A program made the position numbers and the translations under genes. Below the pieces are notes generated by a model. It was not told the origin of the DNA, ran no database searches, and saw only the letters and a program-made list of their open reading frames with translations. From assembly GCF_004345425.1 (NCBI RefSeq), contig NZ_SLVP01000001.1, forward strand, positions 1,116,001 to 1,180,000: DNA of 64,000 bases, in the 5' to 3' direction. Shown piece by piece: positions 19,479-29,154 of this stretch; position 1 is the first letter of the stretch; each line of letters begins with the position of its first letter. The stretch comes from Paenibacillus sp. BK033. GTDB lineage: Bacteria; Bacillota; Bacilli; Paenibacillales; Paenibacillaceae.

Positions 19479-19580
19479 ATTCTAAGTATTTATAAGTTTT
19501 TCTTACAAACATGGCTTACACGGCTTAGAATTTTTCGGATTGAAACGCTCTCCGCTAAGGACGGAGGTAGCCGGTTCGCC
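19479..19580. repeat. TTTATAAG hairpin / GGATTGAAACGC repeat, copy 1
   Basis: ATTCTAAG and CTTAGAAT close a stem that contains TTTATAAG-TTTTT-CTTACAAAC. CGGATTGAAACGCTCTCCGC then TAAGGACGGAGGTAGCCG follows. The same order of parts appears at 60021-60147. It overlaps the 3' flank of the convergent 106-residue gene. Confidence 0.7.
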
Positions 19581-19583
19581 TAG

Positions 19584-19904
19584 CTAGAAGGATTCTTTGA
19601 ATTGCCGGCTTAGTTCGACACGCTGAAGCTTCAGCAGCCAGACCTCTTCCCGCAACGTTTTCAAATCGGAAGGATCATCGGAATTTCTCAATTGCCGGTA
19701 AAGATCAAGCATCTTCCGGTTGATGACGTCAAACTTCCTCCACAACTCAGCGGCTTTCATCGACAGACCGTGCTGGTTTGTTTGTTCCTTCCACGCGGCA
19801 AGTGAACGGGTAATCTCCTGCTGCCACTCCAGATCACCGATTTGCTTGGCATAGTTGTATAAATCCAGATAATCGTTAATCCATTGCGTTTCTTCCGTGG
19901 TCAT
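19584..19904 (-). CDS. Unrecognised helical protein, 106 residues
   Basis: The protein is predicted almost entirely helical and charged. It starts MTTEETQWINDYLDLYNYAK and ends LREEVWLLKLQRVELSRQF. It has no cysteine and no membrane segment. The inner ATG at 19904 is chosen because GGAGGAACGGGTA lies just upstream; a longer frame to 19955 has no ribosome site. It is a single gene on the minus strand upstream of addB, in divergent orientation. The function is not known to me. Confidence 0.75.
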   Translation of the reverse strand: MTTEETQWINDYLDLYNYAKQIGDLEWQQEITRSLAAWKEQTNQHGLSMKAAELWRKFDVINRKMLDLYRQLRNSDDPSDLKTLREEVWLLKLQRVELSRQFKESF

Positions 19905-20085
19905 TACCCGTTCCTCCAATCCGGATCGCCTATTACCTAGTATTATACTCGGCATTTAAGGGATTGCAATATTTTCTTGAAAGATAGCGTTTCTTCCAGA
20001 ACATACGTTTGTCGTCCGGGTGAAAATAGACCCGCGATATGATAGAATTATAGATTATGAAATAGATTCAGAGGGGAAGAGTTAG

Positions 20086-23000
20086 ATGGGGCTTCGATTT
20101 GTGCTTGGCCGCTCGGGAACGGGAAAAACAAGGTATTGTCTGGATGCAATCCGCGCCAAGCTGCAAGGCGAGCCGGATGGGGCGCCGCTTATTATGCTGG
20201 TGCCGGAACAGGCTACTTTCCAGACGGAGTATGCGCTTTTGAAAGGCACAACGCTTAGCGGGACGATTCGCGCCCAGGCGCTTAGCTTCCGCCGTCTGGC
20301 CTTTCGCGTCATGCAGGAGACGGGCGGCACTGCCTTGATTCCGATCAGCGATAACGGCAAGCATATGATGCTGTTCAAGATTATACACCGGCTGGGCAAG
20401 CAGCTTGAACTATTTCAAAGCGGGGCTGAACAGCCGGGTTTTATCGAACGTCTTGGCGAGCTGCTGACCGAGTGGAAGCGATACGGCATTGATGCCAATC
20501 TGCTGAAGGAAACAACGGCATCGGTAGAAGACGCATCGCTTCTGAACCGGAAGCTGCATGATCTTCGGCTTGTTTATGGCAAGCTGGAGCAGGAATTGCT
20601 CGGCCTTTATATTGATTCGGAAGATTATTTGACGCAGCTGATTGCCGGCTATGCCGCCGCGCCGGCGATGTCGGGAGCCCATCTGTGGATTGACGGCTTC
20701 CATGGCTTTACGCCTAAGGAATATGATGCGCTTGGCACGCTTATCGCTTCTTCCGCGGAAGTGACCGTTGCGCTTACGCTCGACCGTCCATACGATAACG
20801 GAGAGGTGCCGCATGAGCTTGAGCTTTTCCATCCTACGGCCGAAACGTATGGCAAGCTGGCCGCATTGGCGGCGCAAGCCGGCGTGCCTGTGCATGAAAC
20901 GGTTCTGCTGGATGAAGGAGTTCCATATCGGTTCAAGGAGAGCCCGATGCTTGCTCATTTGGAGAAGCACTATGGCGGAAGAACCCCAATGCTTATTCCG
21001 GATAAGAAGATGCTGGCTGCAGACAGCCCGACCTGCGGCGTATCCCTTCATGCCTCCGCTAACAGAAGGGCAGAGGTGGAAGCGGCAGCCCGCGATATGG
21101 TTCGGCGTGCCCGCGAAGAAGGTTTGCGCTGGCGCGATATGGCGGTTATGGTGCGGAATGCGGCTGAGTATACCGATTATATTCAAACGATATTCGACGA
21201 CTACGAGATTCCTTATTTCCTTGACCAGAAGAATAATACGGTCCATCATCCGCTGGTTGAATTTATTCGTTCCGCGCTTGAGACGGTGCTTCACGGCTGG
21301 CATTACGAGGCGGTATTCCGCTGTATCAAGACCGAGCTTTTGTTCCCGATTGACGGCAGCATGTCCCGCGAGCTGTTTGACCGCTTGGAAAACTATGTGC
21401 TGGCAGCCGGCGTCGACGGATGGAAGTGGCTTGACCGCTCCAGGTGGAAGCCTCTTATGCAGCAATCCCTCGAAGATGAGCCGGAAACCTTATACGAGCC
21501 TTCGGTAAAAGCCAAACGGGAATTCCAGGCCGTTATGGCGGCGAGAGAGGCCGTTGTACCGCCGCTTCGCCGGTTCGAGCAATCCTTGAAGAAAGCCTCC
21601 AACGTCAAAGACATGTGCGAAGCGTTGTACAAGCTGCTGGATCATGCGGATGCCGCTGACCGCCTTGAACGCTGGAGCCGCGAGGACAGTGCCGCCGGCC
21701 GTACGCAGCGTGCCAGATCGCACCGGCAGCTGTGGGATGGCGTCATGCAGCTGCTGGATCAGCTGGTAGAAATGGTCGGTGACGAGGATATGCCTCCGGA
21801 GCTGTTCGCCGGCATGGTGGAGACGGGACTCGAAAGCCTGAAGCTTGCGGCGGTACCGCCCGCCCTTGATCAGGCGCTGGTCGGCAGCATGGACAGGACG
21901 CGTTCCGGGGATGTGAAGATCTGTTATGTCCTTGGCGCCAACGACGGCGTTATGCCAATGCGTATTCAAGAGGACGGCGTGCTGACCGAGCAGGAGCGGG
22001 AACGCCTGGCCGAAGAAGGTCTTGTTATGGCGCCGGGCGTAAGACGCAGGCTCCTCGACGAGCGTTTCTTGATCTACAACGCTCTGACGACGGCGAGCCG
22101 GCATCTGTGGATCAGCTGGGCGCAGGCGGATGAGGAAGGAAAAACGCTGCTGCCTTCGGAAGTGATCCGGCAGGTGAGACAGCTATTCCCGGGCATACCG
22201 GTCTATCAGAAGGCGGGGGAGCCGACTCCCGGAATGGAGACGGGCGATCAGCGATCGTATATCGAGCATCCTCAGCGGACGCTTGCCTATTTGATCACGG
22301 AGCTTCGCGCCTGGCGGCAAGGGGCGGATATTGCGCCGTTCTGGTGGGATATTTACAACTGGTTTGCGATTCGCCCCGAGTGGCAGGATAAGCTGCAACT
22401 TATGAATGCGTCATTAAGCTTCTCCAATCAGGAGACGGTGCTGACGACAACGACCGCAGAGCAGCTGTACGGGACGAAGCTGAAGGCTAGCGTGTCGAGG
22501 ATGGAGAGATTCGTTTCCTGTCCGTTCCAGCATTTTGCCATTCACGGCTTGAGGCTGCGCGAGCGCCAGATGTACCGGCTTGAAGCGCCGGATGTCGGGC
22601 AGCTGTTCCATGCGGCGCTCAGCCGCCTGGCCGGAGGCGTCGGCCAGCGCTGGGGCTCGATGCCGGAAGGGCAAATCCGCGAAGCGGCGGCGAAGGCCGT
22701 TGACGAGCTGGCTCCCAGACTGCAATCGCAAATCCTGCTTAGCAGCGGCAGGTTCCAATACATTGCCCGCAAGCTGAAGGAAATCGTTGCCCAAGCTGCG
22801 GTTATTTTGAGCGAGCATTCCCGCAGGGCTCAGTTTCAGCCGGTTGGGCTTGAGGTTGATTTTGGCCCGGACGGCGCGCTGCCTTCCCTAGTCATTCCGT
22901 TAGAGAACGGGGGCACGATGGAAATTATCGGCCGGATTGACCGCGTAGACGCGGCTGAGACCGAAGAGGGCTTGCTGCTGCGGGTCATGGATTACAAATC

Positions 23001-23613
23001 CAGCGCAACGCAGCTCAAGCTGGAGGAAGTGGCATTTGGACTATCCCTGCAGATGCTCACGTACCTCGACGTGCTGGTTACGCACGCCTCCGAATGGCTT
23101 GGAAAGCCGGCATCGCCCGCGGGCGTGCTTTATTTCCACGTTCATAATCCGATGCTTGCGGTATCTAACGGGTTATCCGTGACCGAGGTAAATGCAAGAA
23201 TGCTGAAGAAATTCAAAACCCGGGGGCTGATTACGGCTGAAGCGGAGACGGCTAAGCTGATGGACGGCGACCTGGAGTCCGGCTACTCGGATATTCTTCC
23301 CGTAGCTTTGAAGCGGGACGGAAGCTTTTACAGCAGCTCGTCCGTTGTGACGGATGATCAGTGGGATGTGCTGCGCAGCTCCGTCAGACGTACCATCGGG
23401 AAGATAGGCACGGAAATCGGCTGCGGAAAGGTTTCAATCGAGCCATACCGTCTCGGGACGAAGTCGCCGTGCCAATACTGCGATTACAAGCCGGTCTGCC
23501 AATTTGACCCATTGTTCGACGGGAATGAATACACGAAGCTGAGCAAGCTCTCGGAAGACGAGATTTGGCGGCAGCTGCATGGAGAGGAGGAGACAGCGGA
23601 TGGAACCGATTAA
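20086..23613 (+). CDS. addB: ATP-dependent helicase/nuclease subunit B (AddB)
   Basis: AddB forms the AddAB helicase-nuclease that resects double-strand breaks and recognises Chi. The 1175-residue protein has an N-terminal Walker A GRSGTGKT (8-15), the feature associated with AddB in Bacilli. The C-terminal nuclease domain has the metal-binding core RVMDYKSSATQ. Iron-sulfur cysteines are likely RFVSC before the nuclease and SPCQYCDYKPVC after it. AGAGGGGAAG lies upstream of the ATG. It overlaps addA by 14 bases. Confidence 0.96.
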   Translation: MGLRFVLGRSGTGKTRYCLDAIRAKLQGEPDGAPLIMLVPEQATFQTEYALLKGTTLSGTIRAQALSFRRLAFRVMQETGGTALIPISDNGKHMMLFKIIHRLGKQLELFQSGAEQPGFIERLGELLTEWKRYGIDANLLKETTASVEDASLLNRKLHDLRLVYGKLEQELLGLYIDSEDYLTQLIAGYAAAPAMSGAHLWIDGFHGFTPKEYDALGTLIASSAEVTVALTLDRPYDNGEVPHELELFHPTAETYGKLAALAAQAGVPVHETVLLDEGVPYRFKESPMLAHLEKHYGGRTPMLIPDKKMLAADSPTCGVSLHASANRRAEVEAAARDMVRRAREEGLRWRDMAVMVRNAAEYTDYIQTIFDDYEIPYFLDQKNNTVHHPLVEFIRSALETVLHGWHYEAVFRCIKTELLFPIDGSMSRELFDRLENYVLAAGVDGWKWLDRSRWKPLMQQSLEDEPETLYEPSVKAKREFQAVMAAREAVVPPLRRFEQSLKKASNVKDMCEALYKLLDHADAADRLERWSREDSAAGRTQRARSHRQLWDGVMQLLDQLVEMVGDEDMPPELFAGMVETGLESLKLAAVPPALDQALVGSMDRTRSGDVKICYVLGANDGVMPMRIQEDGVLTEQERERLAEEGLVMAPGVRRRLLDERFLIYNALTTASRHLWISWAQADEEGKTLLPSEVIRQVRQLFPGIPVYQKAGEPTPGMETGDQRSYIEHPQRTLAYLITELRAWRQGADIAPFWWDIYNWFAIRPEWQDKLQLMNASLSFSNQETVLTTTTAEQLYGTKLKASVSRMERFVSCPFQHFAIHGLRLRERQMYRLEAPDVGQLFHAALSRLAGGVGQRWGSMPEGQIREAAAKAVDELAPRLQSQILLSSGRFQYIARKLKEIVAQAAVILSEHSRRAQFQPVGLEVDFGPDGALPSLVIPLENGGTMEIIGRIDRVDAAETEEGLLLRVMDYKSSATQLKLEEVAFGLSLQMLTYLDVLVTHASEWLGKPASPAGVLYFHVHNPMLAVSNGLSVTEVNARMLKKFKTRGLITAEAETAKLMDGDLESGYSDILPVALKRDGSFYSSSSVVTDDQWDVLRSSVRRTIGKIGTEIGCGKVSIEPYRLGTKSPCQYCDYKPVCQFDPLFDGNEYTKLSKLSEDEIWRQLHGEEETADGTD

Positions 23614-26600
23614 TATGCCGGAGAAGCCGGAGAACAGCACCTGGACGGACGACCAGTGGCGCGCGATCGTCACGGAAGGCTCGGATGTGCTGGTTGCCGC
23701 TGCGGCGGGCTCCGGGAAAACAGCGGTACTGGTAGAACGGATTATCCGGAAAATATCCTCGTTCTCCGACGTCGACCGGCTGCTGGTTGCAACCTTCACG
23801 AAGGCGGCTGCTGCCGAAATGAAAGACAGAATCCGGATTGCGCTTGAGAAAGAGCTCGAGCGGCAGCCGGAATCCGAGCATCTGCGCAGACAGCTGGCGC
23901 TTATGAACCGGGCATCGATTACGACGCTCCACTCATTCTGTCTCGACGTTATTCGCAGATATTATCCGTTAATCGGGCTCGACCCGGGCTTTCGGATTGC
24001 GAATGAAACAGAGAGCGAACTGATGCGCATCGACGTGCTGGATCAGCTGTTCGAAGAGAAATACGAAGGTTCCGCCGATGACAGCGGGGCATTTCTGCGC
24101 TTGGCCGACCGCTACGGCGGCGAACGGGGCGACGAGCCGTTGTACAGGCTGGTTCAACAGCTTTATGACTTTGCGCAAAGCCATCCCTGGCCGGAGCATT
24201 GGCTCCGCCAGACCGCGGCCAGCTTTAGGGTTGGTAACGTGGAAGAGCTGCGCAACAGTCCTTGGGTCGCAAGCCTGAGGGCTGACGTGGAGCTGGCGCT
24301 GTCGGGCGCGGCGTCCCTGCTTAACCAGGCGATGCAGCTGACGCGGGAGCCGGCGGGTCCGGCCCCTTACGCGGCAACCTTTGAAGAGGATCTCACGGTT
24401 GTGGGAGGGCTAGCCGAGACCGTCCGCATGCATCCTTGGGAGATGTGGTTCGAATCGTTCCAGGCCGTGCAATTCGGCAAACTGAAGGCGATGCGCGGGG
24501 ATGATTACGATAAAACGATGCAGGAGCAAGCCAAGGAGCTTCGCGATCAGGCGAAGAAGCTAATCAGCTCCCTGGCGGACGAATTGTTTGGACGTTCGGC
24601 GGAGGAATTCGCATGGGAGCTGCGGGAGCTTGCTCCGCTTATGTCCGCTCTGTCCGAGCTTGTCATTGAATTCGGGCAGCGGTACGAGGCCGCGAAGCGG
24701 GCTAAGGGTCTGCTCGATTTTGGCGACCTGGAGCATTATTGCTTGAGGATACTGAGATCGCCGGAATCTTCGCCGGAGCGTACGACTCCATCGCCTGCGG
24801 CTATGGAGTATCAGCGCCAGTTCGATGAGATTCTGCTTGACGAGTATCAGGATACCAACATGGTGCAGGAAGCGATCGTGTCCCTTATTGCCAATCCGCA
24901 TGCCGGCAACCGTTTTATGGTAGGCGACGTGAAACAGAGCATATACCGGTTCCGTCTGGCAGAGCCGAATTTGTTCATGAGCAAATACAAAAATTACGGC
25001 GCGCCCGGCGGTGACGGCCTCCGTATCGATCTGGCCCGCAATTTCCGGAGCCGTCTTGAAGTCGTAGACGGAGTAAATGACGTGTTCCGCGCTATTATGC
25101 GCGAATCGGTCGCGGAGATGGATTACGACAAGCGCGCCGAATTGGTATGCGGGGCTTCTTATCCGGAGCCTGACAGGCCTGGTCGTTTTGCCGTCGAGCT
25201 TGCCGTTATTGATAAAGCAGGCTCCTCGGAAGAAGTGGATGAAGCGGCATCGGCCGCGGATTCCGACGAAGAATCCGAGCAAGGCGCAGGACCGGCTGCC
25301 GAATCGGCGGAAGAGCTGCAAACGGCGCAGCTGGAGGCAAGGCTTATTGCCCGCCAGATCCGTTCGCTGCTGGATGAGGGATTTCGGGTCTATGACGGCA
25401 AGAAGCGGGAGAGCCGCCCTATGGAATGGCGTGACATCGTCATTTTGCTGCGGGCCACGCAGGCCTGGGCTCCCGTCATTATCGAGGAGCTTCAGGGTGC
25501 GGGCATTCCGGCCTATGCGGAGCTGAGCAGCGGGTATTTCGACGCGACGGAGGTAGAGACCATCCTTTCCCTGCTGCGGGTAATCGATAATCCGTATCAG
25601 GATATCCCGCTCGCGGGGACCCTTCGTTCGCCGATTTTCGGCTTGAATGCCGAAGAGCTGGCTCTTATCCGGATCGGAGCGATGCATGAAACCTACTATG
25701 ACGCGGTGCTGCAGGCGGCAGGCGATCTGCTGCTGCCGGATGAGCTGAGACGCAAGCTGTCCCTGTTTCTCGACCGGCTGGACAGATGGCGGAACGATGC
25801 AAGGCAAGGCTCGCTGGCCGATTTGATCTGGAGCATTTACCGGGAGACGGGCTATTACGATTTCGCCGGCGGGCTTCCCGGAGGCGTTCAGCGTCAAGCG
25901 AATCTTAGAGCGCTTCATGACCGTGCCCGCCAATATGAGGCGACCTCCTTCAGAGGGTTGTTCCGCTTCCTTCGATTCGTTGAACGGATGCGGGACAGCG
26001 GCGGTGACCTGGGAACCGCCAGGGCGCTTGGCGAACAGGAAAACGTCGTGCGCATTATGTCCATTCATAAGAGTAAGGGACTTGAATTTCCCGTCGTATT
26101 TGTGGCAGGCTTAGGCAAGAACTTCAATCAGCAGGATTTGCGCAGCGCATTTCTGAAGCACAAGCAGCTTGGTTTCGGTCCCAAGTTTATCGACCCGGAG
26201 AAACGCGTCAGCTATCCGACTCTGCCGTTCCTCTCGATCAGGAGACGTATGCGGATGGAAATGCTCGCCGAGGAAATGCGTATTCTCTACGTTGCATTAA
26301 CCCGTCCCAAGGAGAAAATGTTCCTGGTCGGCACCGTATCCGATGCCGCGGCCAAACAGCGCCGCTGGCAGTCCGCCGCGCATGCCAAGGGATATATTCC
26401 CGATTTCCGGTTAAGCTCGGCGTCTACTTTCCTGGACTGGCTGGGCCCGCTCGCATCCGCGGCGTTTAATCGGCTCCCGGATGAAACGGTGCCGGGACAT
26501 GAGGCTTCAAGACTGCTGCAATGGCGCGCAGGCGTGGTAGATGCTGCTATGCTGGGGCTTGAAGCGGCGGTTGGCGCCGAGGAACGGGCGGAAGAGGATC

Positions 26601-27430
26601 AGGCGAGGGAAGACCGCTTGCAGGGTGTATTATCTCTGGCCCAGCTGGATCAGGTGGAACGGGATGAGGAGCTTCGCAAACGCTTGGAATGGCGTTACGG
26701 CTATAAGGCGTCTACCCTTGTCGCGGCCAAAACGTCGGTTACGGAGATGAAGAGGCTGCATTCGGAAGCGGTGGAAATGCAGGACGACAGCGCGGCTTTA
26801 TATCCGGTTGATGTCCTCTCCGACGCGAAAGAAGCAGACGGCAGGAAGAGCAGCGGAGGCAGTTACACCTTCCGGTTAAGACGGCCCCGGTTCATGGAGG
26901 AAGCCGCGCTTACGGCTGCCGAGAAAGGAACGGTAAGCCATCTTCTGATGCAGCATCTCCCGCTTACCGGCGACGTGGATGCGGCCCGCCTGGAGCTGAT
27001 ATTGAGCGATATGGTCTCGCGCAAGCTGTTGACCGCAAGACAAGCGGAGTCGATCGATCTTCCGGCTGTTGCGGCATTTTTCGACACGGAAATCGGCAAG
27101 CGACTGGTTCGTGCCGCATGGGTAAGGAGAGAGGTTCCGTTCAGCTGCATGTTCCCGGCGAAGCGCGTTTATCCGGGATTGGCATCCGATATGGCCGGTG
27201 AACCGGTTCTCATTCAAGGAGTCATCGACTGTCTCTTCGAAGACGAGAATGGCGTCGTGCTGCTTGATTATAAGACCGACCGGATATATATGAAGCAGTG
27301 GGAACAGGCGGCAGAGCGTCATAGATTCCAATTGGAGCTGTATGCGGAGGCAATCGAGTCGGTTATCGGCCGGCCGATTGCGGAAAGCCACGTGTTCTTC
27401 TTTGATGGAGGTCGCGCTGTACGGTTATAA
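23600..27430 (+). CDS. addA: ATP-dependent helicase/nuclease subunit A (AddA)
   Basis: AddA is the UvrD-like 3'-5' helicase plus nuclease of AddAB. In 1276 residues the motifs run in order: AAAGSGKTAVLV (Walker A, about 34-45), LLVATFTKAAAAEM, DEYQDTN (Walker B), GDVKQSIYRFRLAEP, SIHKSKGLEFPVVFVAG, VALTRPKEK. The C-terminal nuclease has VLLDYKTDR. The acidic stretch EVDEAASAADSDEESEQ between helicase motifs is an expansion. The ATG at 23600 is preferred because the GAGGAGG site lies just upstream; a frame start at 23579 overlaps that site. Confidence 0.96.
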   Translation: MEPINMPEKPENSTWTDDQWRAIVTEGSDVLVAAAAGSGKTAVLVERIIRKISSFSDVDRLLVATFTKAAAAEMKDRIRIALEKELERQPESEHLRRQLALMNRASITTLHSFCLDVIRRYYPLIGLDPGFRIANETESELMRIDVLDQLFEEKYEGSADDSGAFLRLADRYGGERGDEPLYRLVQQLYDFAQSHPWPEHWLRQTAASFRVGNVEELRNSPWVASLRADVELALSGAASLLNQAMQLTREPAGPAPYAATFEEDLTVVGGLAETVRMHPWEMWFESFQAVQFGKLKAMRGDDYDKTMQEQAKELRDQAKKLISSLADELFGRSAEEFAWELRELAPLMSALSELVIEFGQRYEAAKRAKGLLDFGDLEHYCLRILRSPESSPERTTPSPAAMEYQRQFDEILLDEYQDTNMVQEAIVSLIANPHAGNRFMVGDVKQSIYRFRLAEPNLFMSKYKNYGAPGGDGLRIDLARNFRSRLEVVDGVNDVFRAIMRESVAEMDYDKRAELVCGASYPEPDRPGRFAVELAVIDKAGSSEEVDEAASAADSDEESEQGAGPAAESAEELQTAQLEARLIARQIRSLLDEGFRVYDGKKRESRPMEWRDIVILLRATQAWAPVIIEELQGAGIPAYAELSSGYFDATEVETILSLLRVIDNPYQDIPLAGTLRSPIFGLNAEELALIRIGAMHETYYDAVLQAAGDLLLPDELRRKLSLFLDRLDRWRNDARQGSLADLIWSIYRETGYYDFAGGLPGGVQRQANLRALHDRARQYEATSFRGLFRFLRFVERMRDSGGDLGTARALGEQENVVRIMSIHKSKGLEFPVVFVAGLGKNFNQQDLRSAFLKHKQLGFGPKFIDPEKRVSYPTLPFLSIRRRMRMEMLAEEMRILYVALTRPKEKMFLVGTVSDAAAKQRRWQSAAHAKGYIPDFRLSSASTFLDWLGPLASAAFNRLPDETVPGHEASRLLQWRAGVVDAAMLGLEAAVGAEERAEEDQAREDRLQGVLSLAQLDQVERDEELRKRLEWRYGYKASTLVAAKTSVTEMKRLHSEAVEMQDDSAALYPVDVLSDAKEADGRKSSGGSYTFRLRRPRFMEEAALTAAEKGTVSHLLMQHLPLTGDVDAARLELILSDMVSRKLLTARQAESIDLPAVAAFFDTEIGKRLVRAAWVRREVPFSCMFPAKRVYPGLASDMAGEPVLIQGVIDCLFEDENGVVLLDYKTDRIYMKQWEQAAERHRFQLELYAEAIESVIGRPIAESHVFFFDGGRAVRL

Positions 27431-27527
27431 AGACGTTAGGCCATAGCAATCATTTCCGCGGAGTGGCAGCATTTCAGCCTTTCCGCGGAACAACTTTCTT
27501 TTATCGACTTGGAAGGATGAACAAGAG

Positions 27528-28127
27528 ATGGAACAGGATAAGGAACAATCGAAGAAACGGTCCTACGCACTGCCGATTACTTTATTGCTGCTTGTATTCA
27601 GCCTTACGGGCAACGTGTTTCTATACTCGCAATCGTTGCAGGGCGGCCAGGATGATAAGTACGAGAAAGGCTTGGAAGTAATCGGAGCGGCAAAAAAAGC
27701 AGCCTCGTATTATCAAGCCGTGCTTGATGATGCAGCCGCTATTGTGGAAGGGAAACCGTCCGAGGCTGGCACCGTGATCCGCGATGCGGCCGGCGTAAAC
27801 GATTTTTTGCAGCAAGCGGGCAGCTTTGATGAGGATACTCCTTTTGATTCCGATAAGATCTATGCCTATTTAATTGACGTTGATAATTCTCTTTCGTACA
27901 TAAAAGAGCAGGACGGTACGCTTACTGAACAGGAATCCGCATACTTGAAGGCTCTGCAGGACGCCTATTCGAAACAGCTGGAGATCGTCAAGCAGTTTAA
28001 CTTCGACGCGGACAAAACGCGCAGCGGAGCGATTCAGATAGGGGCGGGAATCGGATGGCTCGATATTGCCGAGCAGCTGGAGAAATCTATCGAAGAGCAA
28101 GCTAGCATGAAATTGTCCGCCCAGTAG
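27528..28127 (+). CDS. Membrane-anchored protein of unknown function, 199 residues
   Basis: A basic, Lys-rich start (MEQDKEQSKKRSYALP) precedes one membrane segment (about 15-33). An extracytoplasmic helical domain follows, with no cysteine. It looks like a type II membrane protein with a soluble domain of about 165 residues. GGAAGGATG lies upstream of the ATG. It is about 100 bases after addA and 50 bases before the next unknown gene, all on the same strand. I do not recognise a family. Confidence 0.7.
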   Translation: MEQDKEQSKKRSYALPITLLLLVFSLTGNVFLYSQSLQGGQDDKYEKGLEVIGAAKKAASYYQAVLDDAAAIVEGKPSEAGTVIRDAAGVNDFLQQAGSFDEDTPFDSDKIYAYLIDVDNSLSYIKEQDGTLTEQESAYLKALQDAYSKQLEIVKQFNFDADKTRSGAIQIGAGIGWLDIAEQLEKSIEEQASMKLSAQ

Positions 28128-28177
28128 CCAAAAGCCCATTTCTGCATACGATAGTAGCAGAATGGAGGCTGACAAGT

Positions 28178-28585
28178 ATGGAGAAAAGCAAGAAGGAAAA
28201 AGGGAAGCCGACAGAGGTGAAGCCGGCTGCGGCCAAACCGGCAACCATAGCTCCTGCAAAGGCGGAGAACCAGGCACCGGCCGCGCAGGCAGCAATAACG
28301 GCACCGCAGACCCAATCGCTGAAGGATCATTGCTCCGCGCATATTCACCGTTACGTGCTCGCGCAAACGCATGACGGATGGTGTATCGACGGCATTGTCG
28401 AGTACGTGGATGACCGATATTTATGTCTGGCAGTCCCATGCAGCGGAACCATAAGCTGGGACAACAGAGCTTTCGTATCGTACCCCGGTCTTTATCCGTA
28501 TCCCTACTACCCGAGAGGACGCTTCTACCGTCAGGTGCTGCCGCTGGCCGGGCTCCTCGCGTTGACGCTGCTGCCATTTTACTGA
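28178..28585 (+). CDS. Unrecognised protein with Lys/Ala/Pro-rich N-terminus, 135 residues
   Basis: The first 45 or so residues are low complexity (KSKKEKGKPTEVKPAAAKPA). The C-terminal half has LKDHCSAHIHRYVLAQTHDG, WCIDGIVEYVDDRYLCLAVPC and a Pro/Tyr-rich PGLYPYPYYPRGRFYRQ. It ends in a hydrophobic LPLAGLLALTLLPF. The last segment could be membrane-associated. GGAGG is upstream. The C-terminal half resembles small Bacillales coat-like or hypothetical proteins in style only; no function is assigned. Confidence 0.65.
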   Translation: MEKSKKEKGKPTEVKPAAAKPATIAPAKAENQAPAAQAAITAPQTQSLKDHCSAHIHRYVLAQTHDGWCIDGIVEYVDDRYLCLAVPCSGTISWDNRAFVSYPGLYPYPYYPRGRFYRQVLPLAGLLALTLLPFY

Positions 28586-28708
28586 TTGCAAATCCGGTAC
28601 GGCAACGCGTCGCGCGTCTGCGTTCCGGCCGGCATCCTCCGATTGGACGAGCATGCCATTTGTTTGCTATAATTATTGGCATAGTATGGAATGAAGGGAG
28701 GGGCATAT

Positions 28709-29062
28709 TTGGACTGTATTTTTTGCAAAATTATCGAAGGCTCCATTCCTTCGACGAAAGTGTACGAATCCGAGAACGTCATTGCGTTTAAAGATATTCA
28801 GCCCGCGGCTCCTGTACATATATTGATTATTCCAAAAAAACATATTCCAACGATGAACGAAGTCACCGAAGAGGATGGTCCGGTCATAGCGGAATTGTTT
28901 GGGGCTGCTCGCGAAATCGCGAAGCAGCAAGGAATTGCTGAGTCGGGTTACCGGCTCATTAACAATGTGAACAGCGACGGCGGCCAGGTTGTTTATCATC
29001 TCCACATCCATTTGTTGGGCGGGGAGAAGCTAGGAGCGCTAGTAGGAAATAGTGTAAGTTGA
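28709..29062 (+). CDS. HIT family (histidine triad) nucleotide-binding protein
   Basis: This 117-residue protein has the zinc-type start DCIFCKI (C3, C6). The histidine triad is VVYHLHIHLLGG (H97, H99, H101). HIT proteins hydrolyse nucleoside phosphoramidates and related adducts. The TTG at 28709 is taken as start because AAGGGAGGGG lies six bases upstream. The in-frame ATG at 28691 would place the ribosome site inside the gene. It is 50 bases upstream of the rpsU promoter. Confidence 0.9.
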   Translation: MDCIFCKIIEGSIPSTKVYESENVIAFKDIQPAAPVHILIIPKKHIPTMNEVTEEDGPVIAELFGAAREIAKQQGIAESGYRLINNVNSDGGQVVYHLHIHLLGGEKLGALVGNSVS

Positions 29063-29095
29063 CACTTCATTTTGTTTTGTCTTATAATGAAGTGT
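29059..29095 (+). promoter_or_regulatory. rpsU promoter enclosed by a perfect inverted repeat
   Basis: TTGACA (29059-29064) and TATAAT (29083-29088) are 18 bases apart. ACACTTCATT (29062-29071) and AATGAAGTGT (29086-29095) are perfect 10 bp arms that overlap both boxes, with a 14-base spacer. The arrangement looks like an operator. Confidence 0.7.
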
Positions 29096-29154
29096 GATAA
29101 ACCGTGTTTATGTTTAATGCTCTGGACGGTCTGTTTCGGAGGGAGGGAAAACTG

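Noticed and set aside
24560-26068. 502-residue minus-strand frame inside addA
   Set aside because: It lies fully within AddA, with no start signal and no family resemblance. It reflects codon bias of the true gene.
27453-27490. Two TTCCGCGGA palindromes after addA
   Set aside because: They are short and GC-rich with no U-tract; they neither form a convincing terminator nor match a known operator.
27463-27681. 72-residue frame upstream of the 199-residue gene
   Set aside because: It overlaps the real gene in another frame, has no good ribosome site and an Arg-rich nonsense composition.
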